Both the position numbers and the translations under genes were made by a program. The notes beneath the pieces were generated by a model. The model saw only the letters and a list, made by a program, of their open reading frames with translations, was not told the DNA's origin and did not search any database. A DNA stretch of 64,000 nucleotides from Acidimicrobiaceae bacterium (GTDB lineage: Bacteria; Actinomycetota; Acidimicrobiia; Acidimicrobiales; RAAP-2), in NCBI GenBank assembly GCA_027449885.1, contig DAIDKS010000019.1, positions 1 through 64,000 of the forward strand, given 5' to 3'. Below, piece by piece: positions 1 through 8,113 of this stretch. The number at the start of each line of letters is the position of its first letter. Positions within the stretch are counted from its first letter, which is position 1.

Positions 1-564
1 GTCGGCAACCCGCGCTGCTCGAAGATCTGCTGCATGTACTCGATCAAGCAGAACCAGCTGATCATGGGGACCCTGCCCCTCGCCGACGTGACGATGCACT
101 ACATCGACATCCGCGCGGCGGGCAAGCGCTACGAGGAGTTCTACCAGCAGTCGCGCGACATGGGCGCCCAGTACATCAAGGGCCGGGTCGCCTCGATCAC
201 CGAGACGCCCGAGCGCAACCTGGTGGTGCGCTACGAGGACATCGAGCACGGCGGCGCGATCACCGAGGCCGAGTACGACCTCGTCGTCCTCGCCGTCGGC
301 GTGATGCCCAACCCGGCCGCGGCCCACCTCTTCCCGGACCACGTCCTCGAGCTCGACGAGGCGGCCTTCGTCCTCGAGCCCCACGGCGACCTGCAGCCGG
401 GTCGTACCAACATCCCGGGCGTCTACGTCGCGGGGGCGGCCTCCGGGCCGAAGGACATCGTGGACTCGATCGCCCACGCCGGGGCCGCGGTCGCGGGCGT
501 GGCGGCGTACCTCGAGGCGCACCACGCCGTCGCGGTGCCGGTGCTGGAGGAGGTGGGACGATGA
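1..564 (+). CDS. HdrA/QmoA-like FAD-dependent oxidoreductase, C-terminal part (5' truncated by window edge)
   Basis: Open from base 1 in frame 1; NPRCSKICCMYSIKQ Cys motif and VLAVGVMPN / GVYVAGAASGPKDIVDSIAHAGAA typical of HdrA-family flavoproteins; ends without a C-terminal ferredoxin domain, as in QmoA. Confidence 0.85.
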   Translation, partial: VGNPRCSKICCMYSIKQNQLIMGTLPLADVTMHYIDIRAAGKRYEEFYQQSRDMGAQYIKGRVASITETPERNLVVRYEDIEHGGAITEAEYDLVVLAVGVMPNPAAAHLFPDHVLELDEAAFVLEPHGDLQPGRTNIPGVYVAGAASGPKDIVDSIAHAGAAVAGVAAYLEAHHAVAVPVLEEVGR

Positions 565-2276
565 CCGAGCGTCGCATCGGCGTCTTCATCTGCCACTGCG
601 GTGGCAACATCTCGGACTACGTCGACGTCGCCGCCGTGCGCGACGCCGTCGCCAACCTGCCCGGGGTCGCCTACGCCGAGACGGCGATGTTCGCCTGCTC
701 GGACGGGACCCAGCAGGAGATGGTCCAGCGCATCGAGGAGGAGGGGCTCGACGGACTCGTCGTCGCCTCCTGCTCCCCGAAGCTCCACCTCACGACCTTC
801 CGCGGCGTCTCGCGGCGCGCCGGGCTCAACCCCTTCCAGTACACGCAGGTGAACATCCGCGAGCAGTGCTCGTGGGCCCACACCGACGACCGGGCCGCCG
901 CCACCGAGAAGGCGACCGGCCTCGTGCGCGGGGCGATCGCCCGCACCGCCGAGAGCGACGCACTGGTGCCGCGCTCGGTCGACACGACGGCCGCGTCGCT
1001 GGTGGTGGGCGGCGGGGTGACGGGTCTGCGGGCCGCCATCGGCCTCGCCGACCTCGGCCTCGACGTCCACCTCGTCGAGCGCGGCGAGGAGCTGGGGGGC
1101 GAGGTCGCCCGCCTCGGGCGGACCTTCCCCGACGAGCACTACGGGCGCTCGATGGTCGACGAGCTGGTCGCCGAGATCGGCGAGCGGTCCCGCGTCACCG
1201 TCCACACCTCGACCGAGCTCGTCGCGAAGTCGGGCAGCTTCGGGAACTACGACGTGACGCTCGCCTCGGCCGACGGGACGAGCACCACCGCCCGGGTGGG
1301 CTCGATCGTCGTGGCGACCGGGGCCGCGTCCTACGAGCCGTCGCCGGGGGAGTTCGGCTTCGGGCTCACCGGCGTCGTCACCCTGGAGGAGTTCACCCGG
1401 GACCTCGAGAGCCGCCACGGCCGGCTCCACTTCCGCGGACGCCCGGTGCGCACGGTCGCCTACGTCTACTGCGTGGGGAGCCGCCAGGCGGACGGGAACG
1501 AGTACTGCTCGAAGTACTGCTGCTCGGCCGCGGTGCACGCCTCGGTGGAGGCGGCCGACCTCGACCCCCGGGTGCGCCAGTACCACCTCTACCGCGACGT
1601 GCGGACCTACGGGCGCTTCGAGCTGAGCTACGAGGAGTCCCGCCGACGCGGGTCGACCTACCTGCGCTACCCCGACGACGACCCGCCCCGGGTCGTCCCG
1701 ACCGAGGACGGACGGCTGCGCGTGACGGTGACCGACCTGCTCACGGAGTCGACCGAGCTCGCCATCGAGGCCGACGTGGTCGTCCTCGTCACCGGGCTCG
1801 TCCCGCGCAACAACGCCGAGCTCACCTCGCTGCTGCACCTGCCGGTCGGCAGCGACGGCTTCTACAACGAGATCCACCCCAAGTTGCGGCCGGTCGAGAC
1901 GGTGGTCGACGGCGTCCTCATCGCCGGGACCTGCCAGTCGCCCAAGACGATCGGCGAGAGCGTGGCCTCGGGGATGGCGGCCGTCACCCAGAGTGGCGCG
2001 ATGCTCATGCGCGGGGTCGCCGAGCTCGACCCCCAGGTCGCCGTCGTCGACCCCGACGCCTGCACCTGGTGCGGCGCGTGCGCGGCGGTCTGCCCCTACG
2101 AGGCGATCTCGCGCCAGGAGCTCTCCGGACGTCCGGTCGCCGTCGTCGACCCGACGGGCTGCAAGGGGTGCGGCGGGTGCGTCTCGTACTGCGAGAGCGA
2201 CGCCATCGACCTGCTCGGCAACACCGACGCCCAGGTCCGGGCGCTCATCGAGAGCATGGTGGAGGTACCGGCATGA
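561..2276 (+). CDS. HdrA/QmoB-like FAD and iron-sulfur heterodisulfide-reductase-type subunit
   Basis: RIGVFICHCGGNISDYVDV N-terminus, VVGGGVTGLRAAI Rossmann motif, EYCSKYCCSAAVHAS, two C-terminal 4Fe-4S motifs (CTWCGACAAVCP, CKGCGGCVSYCE); 4-bp overlap with upstream gene. Confidence 0.9.
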   Translation: MTERRIGVFICHCGGNISDYVDVAAVRDAVANLPGVAYAETAMFACSDGTQQEMVQRIEEEGLDGLVVASCSPKLHLTTFRGVSRRAGLNPFQYTQVNIREQCSWAHTDDRAAATEKATGLVRGAIARTAESDALVPRSVDTTAASLVVGGGVTGLRAAIGLADLGLDVHLVERGEELGGEVARLGRTFPDEHYGRSMVDELVAEIGERSRVTVHTSTELVAKSGSFGNYDVTLASADGTSTTARVGSIVVATGAASYEPSPGEFGFGLTGVVTLEEFTRDLESRHGRLHFRGRPVRTVAYVYCVGSRQADGNEYCSKYCCSAAVHASVEAADLDPRVRQYHLYRDVRTYGRFELSYEESRRRGSTYLRYPDDDPPRVVPTEDGRLRVTVTDLLTESTELAIEADVVVLVTGLVPRNNAELTSLLHLPVGSDGFYNEIHPKLRPVETVVDGVLIAGTCQSPKTIGESVASGMAAVTQSGAMLMRGVAELDPQVAVVDPDACTWCGACAAVCPYEAISRQELSGRPVAVVDPTGCKGCGGCVSYCESDAIDLLGNTDAQVRALIESMVEVPA

Positions 2277-2512
2277 CGGCCCTGCGCGACACCCGCGAGA
2301 TCATCCGCGACGAGCCCCTGATGCACCGACCGATCCTCGAGGCCCTCGCCGCGGGGCCGCGGACCATCCCCGAGATCGCGGCGACCCTGGGGCGCCCCGC
2401 CCACGAGGTCGTCTACTGGGTGATGGGCATGCGCCGCTACGGGTTCGTCGTCGAGAGCCCCGAGGCCGACGACGAGGGGTTCTTCCACTACGGACGAAAG
2501 GACGCGTCATGA
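2273..2512 (+). CDS. Small (79 aa) winged-helix-like protein inside the Hdr/Qmo operon
   Basis: ATG overlaps upstream TGA (ATGA) and its TGA overlaps the next ATG; LEALAAGPRTIPEIAATLGRPAHEVVYWVMGMRRYGFVVE resembles a wHTH. Confidence 0.7.
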   Translation: MTALRDTREIIRDEPLMHRPILEALAAGPRTIPEIAATLGRPAHEVVYWVMGMRRYGFVVESPEADDEGFFHYGRKDAS

Positions 2513-3687
2513 CGACCCTGGCCCCCCGCGTGGTCGACCCCCACCTGCTCGCCGAGCTCCAGCGCCTCGGTGCCCCCGACGTGAGCGCCTGCGTGAGTTG
2601 CGGCAACTGCACGGCCGTCTGCCCCCTCGCCGACAACGACGGGACCTTCCCGCGGCGCCTGGTGCGCTACGGCGTGGTCGGGCTGCGCGACGAGCTGCTC
2701 TCGTCGAAGGAGCTCTGGACGTGCTACCACTGCGCGGCCTGCTCGGAGAGCTGCCCGATGGAGGCCGACCCGGGCGCCTACATGGCGGCCGCGCGGCGCT
2801 ACGCGATCACCCGCTACGACCCGACGGGCGTCGCCCGACTCCTCGCGACGCGGCCCCTCGCCTCCCTCGGGGTCCTCGCGACGCTGGCGGCCCTCTTCGC
2901 CGCCCTCCTCACCCTCGATCACGGGACCGCCCCGACCGACCGGCTCGACCTCTTCCGCTTCGTGCCCGACGCGACGATCCACTGGACGGGCATCGCCGTG
3001 ATGGTCGTCGTCGTGCTCGTCGCCCTCGGCGGTCTCGTCTCGATGATCCGGGGCGTCGCCCGCCGCGAGGGGCTCGGCGCGCGCCACCTCCTCGCCGGTC
3101 GAGCCGGCTGGGCCCACGGGTGGCGGGCCGCGTGGGACGCGGCGATCGTCGAGTCGCTCGGCCAGCGTCGCTACCGGGAGGACTGCACGACGGGAACGCC
3201 CGAGCCCTGGTACCGGCGGCGATGGATCGCCCACGCCCTCACGATGTGGGGGTTCCTCGGCCTGCTCGCCGCGACGGTGCTCGACTACGGCCTGGCGCTC
3301 CTCCACGTGCGCGCCACCGGCACGCCCGAGCCGGTGTGGTACCCGGTGCGCCTGCTCGGCACGGTCGCCGGGCTGGCGCTCCTCGTCGGCGTGACGACGC
3401 TCCTCGTGAACCGCGCCCGGCGCGTGACCACCTCGGTCGAGCACTCCGAGCCCGGCGACTGGCTCCTGCTCGGGATGCTGTGGCTGGTCGGGGCGAGCGG
3501 GCTCGCCACCGAGGTCGCCCTCTACGTCGGCGGGGGACCGGCCTGGGGCTACGGGGTCTTCCTCGCTCACGTGGCGTTGGCGCTCGAGCTGCTGGTGCTG
3601 CTGCCGGTGATGAAGTTCGCCCACGTCCTCTACCGCCCGGTCGCACTCTTCTTCCACTCGCTGGTGCGCGCGACGCCGGGCTCGTGA
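2509..3687 (+). CDS. qmoC: QmoC-like fusion: HdrC-type iron-sulfur domain plus membrane cytochrome b-like domain
   Basis: CVSCGNCTAVCP and CYHCAACSESCP CCG-type ferredoxin motifs followed by about six hydrophobic helices with His residues (HWTG, HALTMWG, HVALALE, KFAHVLYRP). Confidence 0.8.
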   Translation: MTTLAPRVVDPHLLAELQRLGAPDVSACVSCGNCTAVCPLADNDGTFPRRLVRYGVVGLRDELLSSKELWTCYHCAACSESCPMEADPGAYMAAARRYAITRYDPTGVARLLATRPLASLGVLATLAALFAALLTLDHGTAPTDRLDLFRFVPDATIHWTGIAVMVVVVLVALGGLVSMIRGVARREGLGARHLLAGRAGWAHGWRAAWDAAIVESLGQRRYREDCTTGTPEPWYRRRWIAHALTMWGFLGLLAATVLDYGLALLHVRATGTPEPVWYPVRLLGTVAGLALLVGVTTLLVNRARRVTTSVEHSEPGDWLLLGMLWLVGASGLATEVALYVGGGPAWGYGVFLAHVALALELLVLLPVMKFAHVLYRPVALFFHSLVRATPGS

Positions 3688-3714
3688 GGGCCGCGCTCGC
3701 GCGCCGCCGTCGGG

Positions 3715-3720
3715 TACGGT
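3715..3720 (+). promoter_or_regulatory. TACGGT -10-like box, 7 nt before GTG 3728
   Basis: TANNNT with leaderless spacing. Confidence 0.5.
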
Positions 3721-3727
3721 GGGCCGC

Positions 3728-4894
3728 GTGAGCGCCGAGGGCGAGGATCCGACGACGGACCCCGAGTCGGCCGACGCCGGGACGCGGCGCGAGCGCCTCT
3801 TCGCCTCGGCCCGCACCGCCCGGGTGCCGCTCGCCTCGATCCTCGCGACGGTCGGCATCATCGTCGGCGTCTACGGGCTCGGCCAGGCCCTCTTCCGGCT
3901 GAAGGGCATGCTCCTGACGCTCGTCGTCGGCAGCTTCGTGGCGGTCCTGCTCAACCCGCCCGTACGGTGGCTCCAGCACCACGGACTGCGTCGACGGGGC
4001 TACGCGGTGAGCGTGGTGATGGTCGTCGCGGCGATCGCCTTCGCGGGCCTCGCCGTCGCCTTCGGCTACCCGCTGGTCAACGGGCTCACCAACCTGGCGA
4101 ACTCCCTGCCCGGCTACATCCACCAGGCCCAGACGGGCCACGGCTGGGTCGGGCACCTCATCCAGCGCTACCACGTCCAGACGTGGCTCTCCCACAACGC
4201 GGCGAAGCTCACCAACCTCGCCCAGGGACTCTCGAAGCCCGCGCTCGCCCTGGGCAAGGGGGCCGTCTCGACGACCTTCACGTTGGTCACGATGTTCTTC
4301 TACGTCATCCTCGTGCTGGTCGAGGCCCCGAAGCTCCACCAGGGCTTCATGGCGCTCGTCGCCGCCCGCCACCGCCCGGCGGTCGAGCGGTTCGGCCGCG
4401 CGGTCGCGCGGGCCTCCTTCGGCTACATGATGGGGGGACTCCTCACCTCCTTCATCGGGGCGGTCATCGTCTTCGTCACCCTGGCCGCCCTGGGGGTCCC
4501 CTACCCGCTGCTCTTCTCCCTCTGGGTCCTCCTCGTCGACTTCCTGCCCCAGATCGGCGGGGCGCTCGCGGGGGTGCCCGTCGTGCTGATGGCCGTCATC
4601 CACTCGCCCTCGTCCGGCCTCGTCACCCTGGTGGTCTTCCTCGCCTACACCCTCATCCAGAACCACGTGCTGAACCCGATCGTGATGGCGAAGACGGTCA
4701 ACGTGAACCCGTTGCTGATCTTCCTCTCGATCCTCGTGGGCGCCGAGATGGGGGCCTGGGTCGGGGGCCTCTTCGGGGGCTTCGTCGGGGTCCTCCTCGC
4801 GGTGCCCCTGGCGGCGGCGATCCACGTCGGGGTGGCCGAGATCTGGACCGCCACCCATCCCGGCGGCCCGCCCGTCGCGGAGGACTCGGCGTAG
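3728..4894 (+). CDS. AI-2E family transporter / PerM-like permease
   Basis: Multi-TM protein with LNPIVMAKTVNVNPLLIFLSILVGAEMGAWVGGLFGGFVGVLLAVPLAAAI, characteristic of the AI-2E exporter family; GTG start 7 nt after TACGGT. Confidence 0.85.
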   Translation: MSAEGEDPTTDPESADAGTRRERLFASARTARVPLASILATVGIIVGVYGLGQALFRLKGMLLTLVVGSFVAVLLNPPVRWLQHHGLRRRGYAVSVVMVVAAIAFAGLAVAFGYPLVNGLTNLANSLPGYIHQAQTGHGWVGHLIQRYHVQTWLSHNAAKLTNLAQGLSKPALALGKGAVSTTFTLVTMFFYVILVLVEAPKLHQGFMALVAARHRPAVERFGRAVARASFGYMMGGLLTSFIGAVIVFVTLAALGVPYPLLFSLWVLLVDFLPQIGGALAGVPVVLMAVIHSPSSGLVTLVVFLAYTLIQNHVLNPIVMAKTVNVNPLLIFLSILVGAEMGAWVGGLFGGFVGVLLAVPLAAAIHVGVAEIWTATHPGGPPVAEDSA

Positions 4895-4931
4895 CGGCGG
4901 GACCGGTGGGGAGATCGTAAGTCCAGACTGA

Positions 4932-4937
4932 TAAGTT
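4932..4937 (+). promoter_or_regulatory. TAAGTT -10-like box, 7 nt before GTG 4945
   Basis: TANNNT with leaderless spacing; direct repeat TAAGT around it. Confidence 0.5.
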
Positions 4938-4944
4938 AGCCGGC

Positions 4945-5379
4945 GTGCCGAGTGCGTCGCCCGACGAGGTCGCCCGCGCGGTCCAGGCGAGCGTGCGCCT
5001 GCTGACCCACCGGCTGCGCGAGGTGCCCCAGGACGGCGGCGTCTCGCTGTCGGAGGCGTCGCTGCTCGCGCGGATCGACCACCTCGGACCCCGGGACGCG
5101 GCGACCCTCGCCCGCCTCGAGGGGATCAGCGCCCAGTCGGTCGGCGCGACGGTCGCGGCCCTCGCGGCGCGCGGGCTGGTGCGCCGGCGCCCCGATCCCG
5201 AGGACGGACGGCGGCGCGTCGTCGAGCTCACGCCGTCCGGCCGGGCGGCCCTGCGGCGCCGGCGCACCCGTCGCGCGGCCCAGCTCGCGTCCGCGCTCGC
5301 CGAGGGGTTCAGCGAGGGGGAGCGGCGCCAGCTGCTCGCCGCGGTGCCCCTGATCGAGCGCCTCGCGGAGCGGCTGTGA
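4945..5379 (+). CDS. MarR family transcriptional regulator
   Basis: wHTH LARLEGISAQSVGATVAALAARGLVRRRPDPEDGRRRVVELTPSGRAAL. Confidence 0.9.
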   Translation: MPSASPDEVARAVQASVRLLTHRLREVPQDGGVSLSEASLLARIDHLGPRDAATLARLEGISAQSVGATVAALAARGLVRRRPDPEDGRRRVVELTPSGRAALRRRRTRRAAQLASALAEGFSEGERRQLLAAVPLIERLAERL

Positions 5380-7025
5380 GCGACGCGGCGGTCGTCGACG
5401 ACCGCTACCGCTGGGTGGCGCTCGCCAACACGACGGCCGCCGTCTTCATGTCGGCCCTCGACGGCTCGATCGTCCTCATCGCCCTGCCGCCGATCTTCCG
5501 GGGCATCCACCTCGACCCCCTGGCCCCGGGCTCGATCGGGTACCTGCTGTGGATGATCATGGGCTACCGGCTCGTCCAGGCCGTGCTCGTCGTGAGCGTG
5601 GGGCGCCTCGGCGACATGTACGGACGGGTGAAGATCTACAACGCGGGCTTCGTCGTCTTCACCCTGGCGTCGATCCTCCTCTCGTTCGACCCCTTCACCC
5701 GCGGCGGCGGCGCGACCTGGCTGATCGCCTGGCGCGTCCTGCAGGCCGTCGGCGGCTCGATGCTGATGGCCAACTCGGCGGCCATCCTCACCGACGCCTT
5801 CCCGGCGTCGCGGCGGGGCTTCGCCCTCGGGATCAACCAGGTGGCCGCGCTCGCGGGCCAGTTCGTCGGGCTCGTCGCCGGGGGGCTGCTCGCCAGCCTC
5901 GACTGGCGCGCCGTCTTCTGGATCAACGTCCCGATCGGCCTCTTCGGGACGGTCTGGGCCTACCGCACGCTGCGCGAGACGGGGGACCGCAAGCCCGGTC
6001 GGATCGACGTCGCGGGCAACGTCCTCTTCGCGCTCGGGCTCGGGGCCCTGCTGCTCGGGGTGACCGAGGGCGTCCAGCCCTACCACGGCCACGCGATGGG
6101 CTGGACCAACCCGGCCGTCCTCGTCGAGCTGGTGGGCGGGATGCTCGCCCTCGTCGCCTTCGTCGTCGTCGAGCGTCGTACGCCCGACCCGATGTTCGAC
6201 CTGCGCCTCTTCGCCATCCGCTCCTTCAGCGCGGGCAACGCCGCGGGCCTCGCCGTCTCGCTGGTGCGCGGGGGGCTCCAGTTCATCCTCGTCATCTGGC
6301 TCCAGGGGATCTGGCTGCCCCTGCACGGGTACCACTTCAGTCAGACGCCCCTCTGGTCGGGCGTCTTCCTCCTGCCGATGACGCTCGGCATGCTCCTCGC
6401 CGGGCCCGTCTCGGGCTACCTCTCGGACCGTTTCGGGTCGCGGCGCCTCGCCACCTCCGGCCTCGCCGTCTTCGGGGCGAGCCTGGTGGGACTGCTCCTG
6501 CTGCCGGTCGACTTCTCCTACACGCCCTTCGCCCTGCTCATCGTGGCGAACGGCGTCGGCGGGGGGATGTTCGCCGCGCCCAACACCTCGTCCATCATGG
6601 GGGCGGTGCCGGCGAACCAGCGCGGCGAGGCCTCCGGGATGCGCGCCACCTTCCTCAACTCGGGCACCGCGCTCTCCATCGGCGTCTTCTTCTCGATCAT
6701 GATCGCCGGGCTGGCGCGCCACCTGCCGCGGGCGCTCGTCTCGGGACTCACCCGTCACGGCGTGGCCCCGGCCGCCGCGGCCCACGTGGCCGCGCTGCCG
6801 CCGGTCGCGTCGCTCTTCGCCACGCTGCTCGGGGTGAACCCCGTCGCCCACCTCCTCGGCGCCGCGCACGCCGGGGTCTCGGAGCTCGTCACGAGCCCGG
6901 CCTTCTTCGCGCGCCTGCTCGTCGCCCCCTTCGGGGACGGCCTGAGCCCGGTGCTGTGGGTGGCGATCGGCCTCACGGCGCTCGCCGCGCTGGCGTCGGC
7001 GCTGCGCGAGCCCGACGGCCGCTAG
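5376..7025 (+). CDS. DHA2-type MFS transporter (EmrB/QacA-like)
   Basis: ALDGSIVLIALPPI, GRLGDMYGRVKIYN, about 14 predicted TM helices; overlaps the MarR stop by 4 bp. Confidence 0.9.
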   Translation: MSDAAVVDDRYRWVALANTTAAVFMSALDGSIVLIALPPIFRGIHLDPLAPGSIGYLLWMIMGYRLVQAVLVVSVGRLGDMYGRVKIYNAGFVVFTLASILLSFDPFTRGGGATWLIAWRVLQAVGGSMLMANSAAILTDAFPASRRGFALGINQVAALAGQFVGLVAGGLLASLDWRAVFWINVPIGLFGTVWAYRTLRETGDRKPGRIDVAGNVLFALGLGALLLGVTEGVQPYHGHAMGWTNPAVLVELVGGMLALVAFVVVERRTPDPMFDLRLFAIRSFSAGNAAGLAVSLVRGGLQFILVIWLQGIWLPLHGYHFSQTPLWSGVFLLPMTLGMLLAGPVSGYLSDRFGSRRLATSGLAVFGASLVGLLLLPVDFSYTPFALLIVANGVGGGMFAAPNTSSIMGAVPANQRGEASGMRATFLNSGTALSIGVFFSIMIAGLARHLPRALVSGLTRHGVAPAAAAHVAALPPVASLFATLLGVNPVAHLLGAAHAGVSELVTSPAFFARLLVAPFGDGLSPVLWVAIGLTALAALASALREPDGR

Positions 7026-7029
7026 TCCG

Positions 7030-8016
7030 TCACTGCTCGACGGTCACCGGGGTGCCGAGGGGGGTGTAGGGCCACAGGGCCCCGGCCTCGACGAAGGGCA
7101 TCTCCACGCAGCCGAGGCTCTGCGGCCAGCCGTAGGTGGAGCGGATGAAGCCGTGGAGGGCGTCACCGCCGTTGAAGTAGGAGGTCCAGGGGATCCCGGT
7201 GTCGTGGTAGGGCTTGCCGTTGGGCAGGATGCCCGACATGGTCGTGACCTTGTAGCGCAAGTAGACGAGGAAGGTGCCGTTCTCGGTGGGCGAGGCGGTG
7301 ATGCCCGTGTTCACGAGGGTCGTCATCGACATCACGCCGTTGCGGTAGAGCCAGAGGCGCTCGGGCTGGGTCTGGCTCACGACGACCCAGTTGTAGGTCT
7401 CGTTCGAGAACTGGTGCTTGATGCCCGCGGTGACGAGGGCGACCCAGGTCGGCGTGTCCATGCCGCCCGTCACCGGCAGGTTGTGCTGGGCCTGGAAGCG
7501 CATGACGGCCCCGCGGAAGAGCGGCGTGATGCCCCCGACCTGCCACTCGCTCTTGAGCGACGCCGGGAGGTGGGCGAAGCGCCACGCGTAGTGGCCCTTC
7601 TGCGGGATCACGTAGCTGACGGCGGGCGCCCGACGCGTCACGGGCGTTCGCGTCGTGGTCGTGGTCGTCGAGGTCGAGGTCGAGGTGGAGGTCGAGGTGG
7701 ACGTCGAGGTGGACGTCGACGTCGAGGTGGAGGTGGAGGTGGTCGGCGGGGCCGTCGTCGTGGTGGTGCTCGTCGAGGTCGTCGTGGTGGTGGGCACGGG
7801 TCGCGCGGGGGCGGTGGCCGCCACGAAGGCGACGGGCAGGTAGCGCAGGTAGGCGAAGATCTGGTCCGCGAGGGCCACGCTGTAGACCACGCGGTTGGGG
7901 TTGATCGCCGTCGTCGTCCGCTTCCCCTGCGCGAGGGCCGGGGAGGCCGCGAGGGTCGGCAGGGCGGCGACCACGGCGACCGCGGCTAGAAGTCCTCGTC
8001 CACGGGTCGTTCGCAC
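7030..8016 (-). CDS. Secreted L,D-transpeptidase (YkuD) with Thr/Ser-repeat linker and peptidoglycan-binding-like segment
   Basis: Signal peptide; HGFIRSTYGWPQSLGCVEM catalytic Cys motif; MRFQAQHNLPVTGGMDTPTWVAL PGB-like; TSTSTSTS linker. Confidence 0.85.
   Translation of the reverse strand: MRTTRGRGLLAAVAVVAALPTLAASPALAQGKRTTTAINPNRVVYSVALADQIFAYLRYLPVAFVAATAPARPVPTTTTTSTSTTTTTAPPTTSTSTSTSTSTSTSTSTSTSTSTSTTTTTTRTPVTRRAPAVSYVIPQKGHYAWRFAHLPASLKSEWQVGGITPLFRGAVMRFQAQHNLPVTGGMDTPTWVALVTAGIKHQFSNETYNWVVVSQTQPERLWLYRNGVMSMTTLVNTGITASPTENGTFLVYLRYKVTTMSGILPNGKPYHDTGIPWTSYFNGGDALHGFIRSTYGWPQSLGCVEMPFVEAGALWPYTPLGTPVTVEQ
7655..7790 (-). repeat. Low-complexity hexanucleotide (GTCGAG/GTGGAG) array encoding the (TS)n linker
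   Basis: Repeated gtcgaggtcgaggtggaggtcgag pattern in the + strand sequence. Confidence 0.85.
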
Positions 8017-8022
8017 AGGTAA

Positions 8023-8028
8023 ACCCTA
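8023..8028 (-). promoter_or_regulatory. TAGGGT -10-like box (minus strand), 6 nt before GTG 8016
   Basis: Minus-strand gaTAGGGTttacctGTG. Confidence 0.5.
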
Positions 8029-8113
8029 TCGAGAGGTGGCGAACGACGGAACGCCACCCCGACGATTCCTGCGGCCGGGTCCGGGCCCGGGGAGCGGGTA
8101 CTGTTCGTCGGCA

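Noticed and set aside
423-1877. Long minus-strand ORF (484 aa) antisense to the HdrA-like genes
   Set aside because: Arg/Gly/Val/Asp-rich low-information protein typical of reverse frames in GC-rich DNA; overlaps clearly conserved coding sequence
4698-6869. 723-aa minus-strand ORF antisense to MFS and MarR genes
   Set aside because: No recognisable motifs, compositionally biased, overlaps well supported genes
7655-7843. Plus-strand ORF MVVVVEVEVEVEVDVEV and possible CRISPR-like array
   Set aside because: It is the reverse frame of the Thr/Ser linker; repeats are 6 bp with no unique spacers, so not CRISPR
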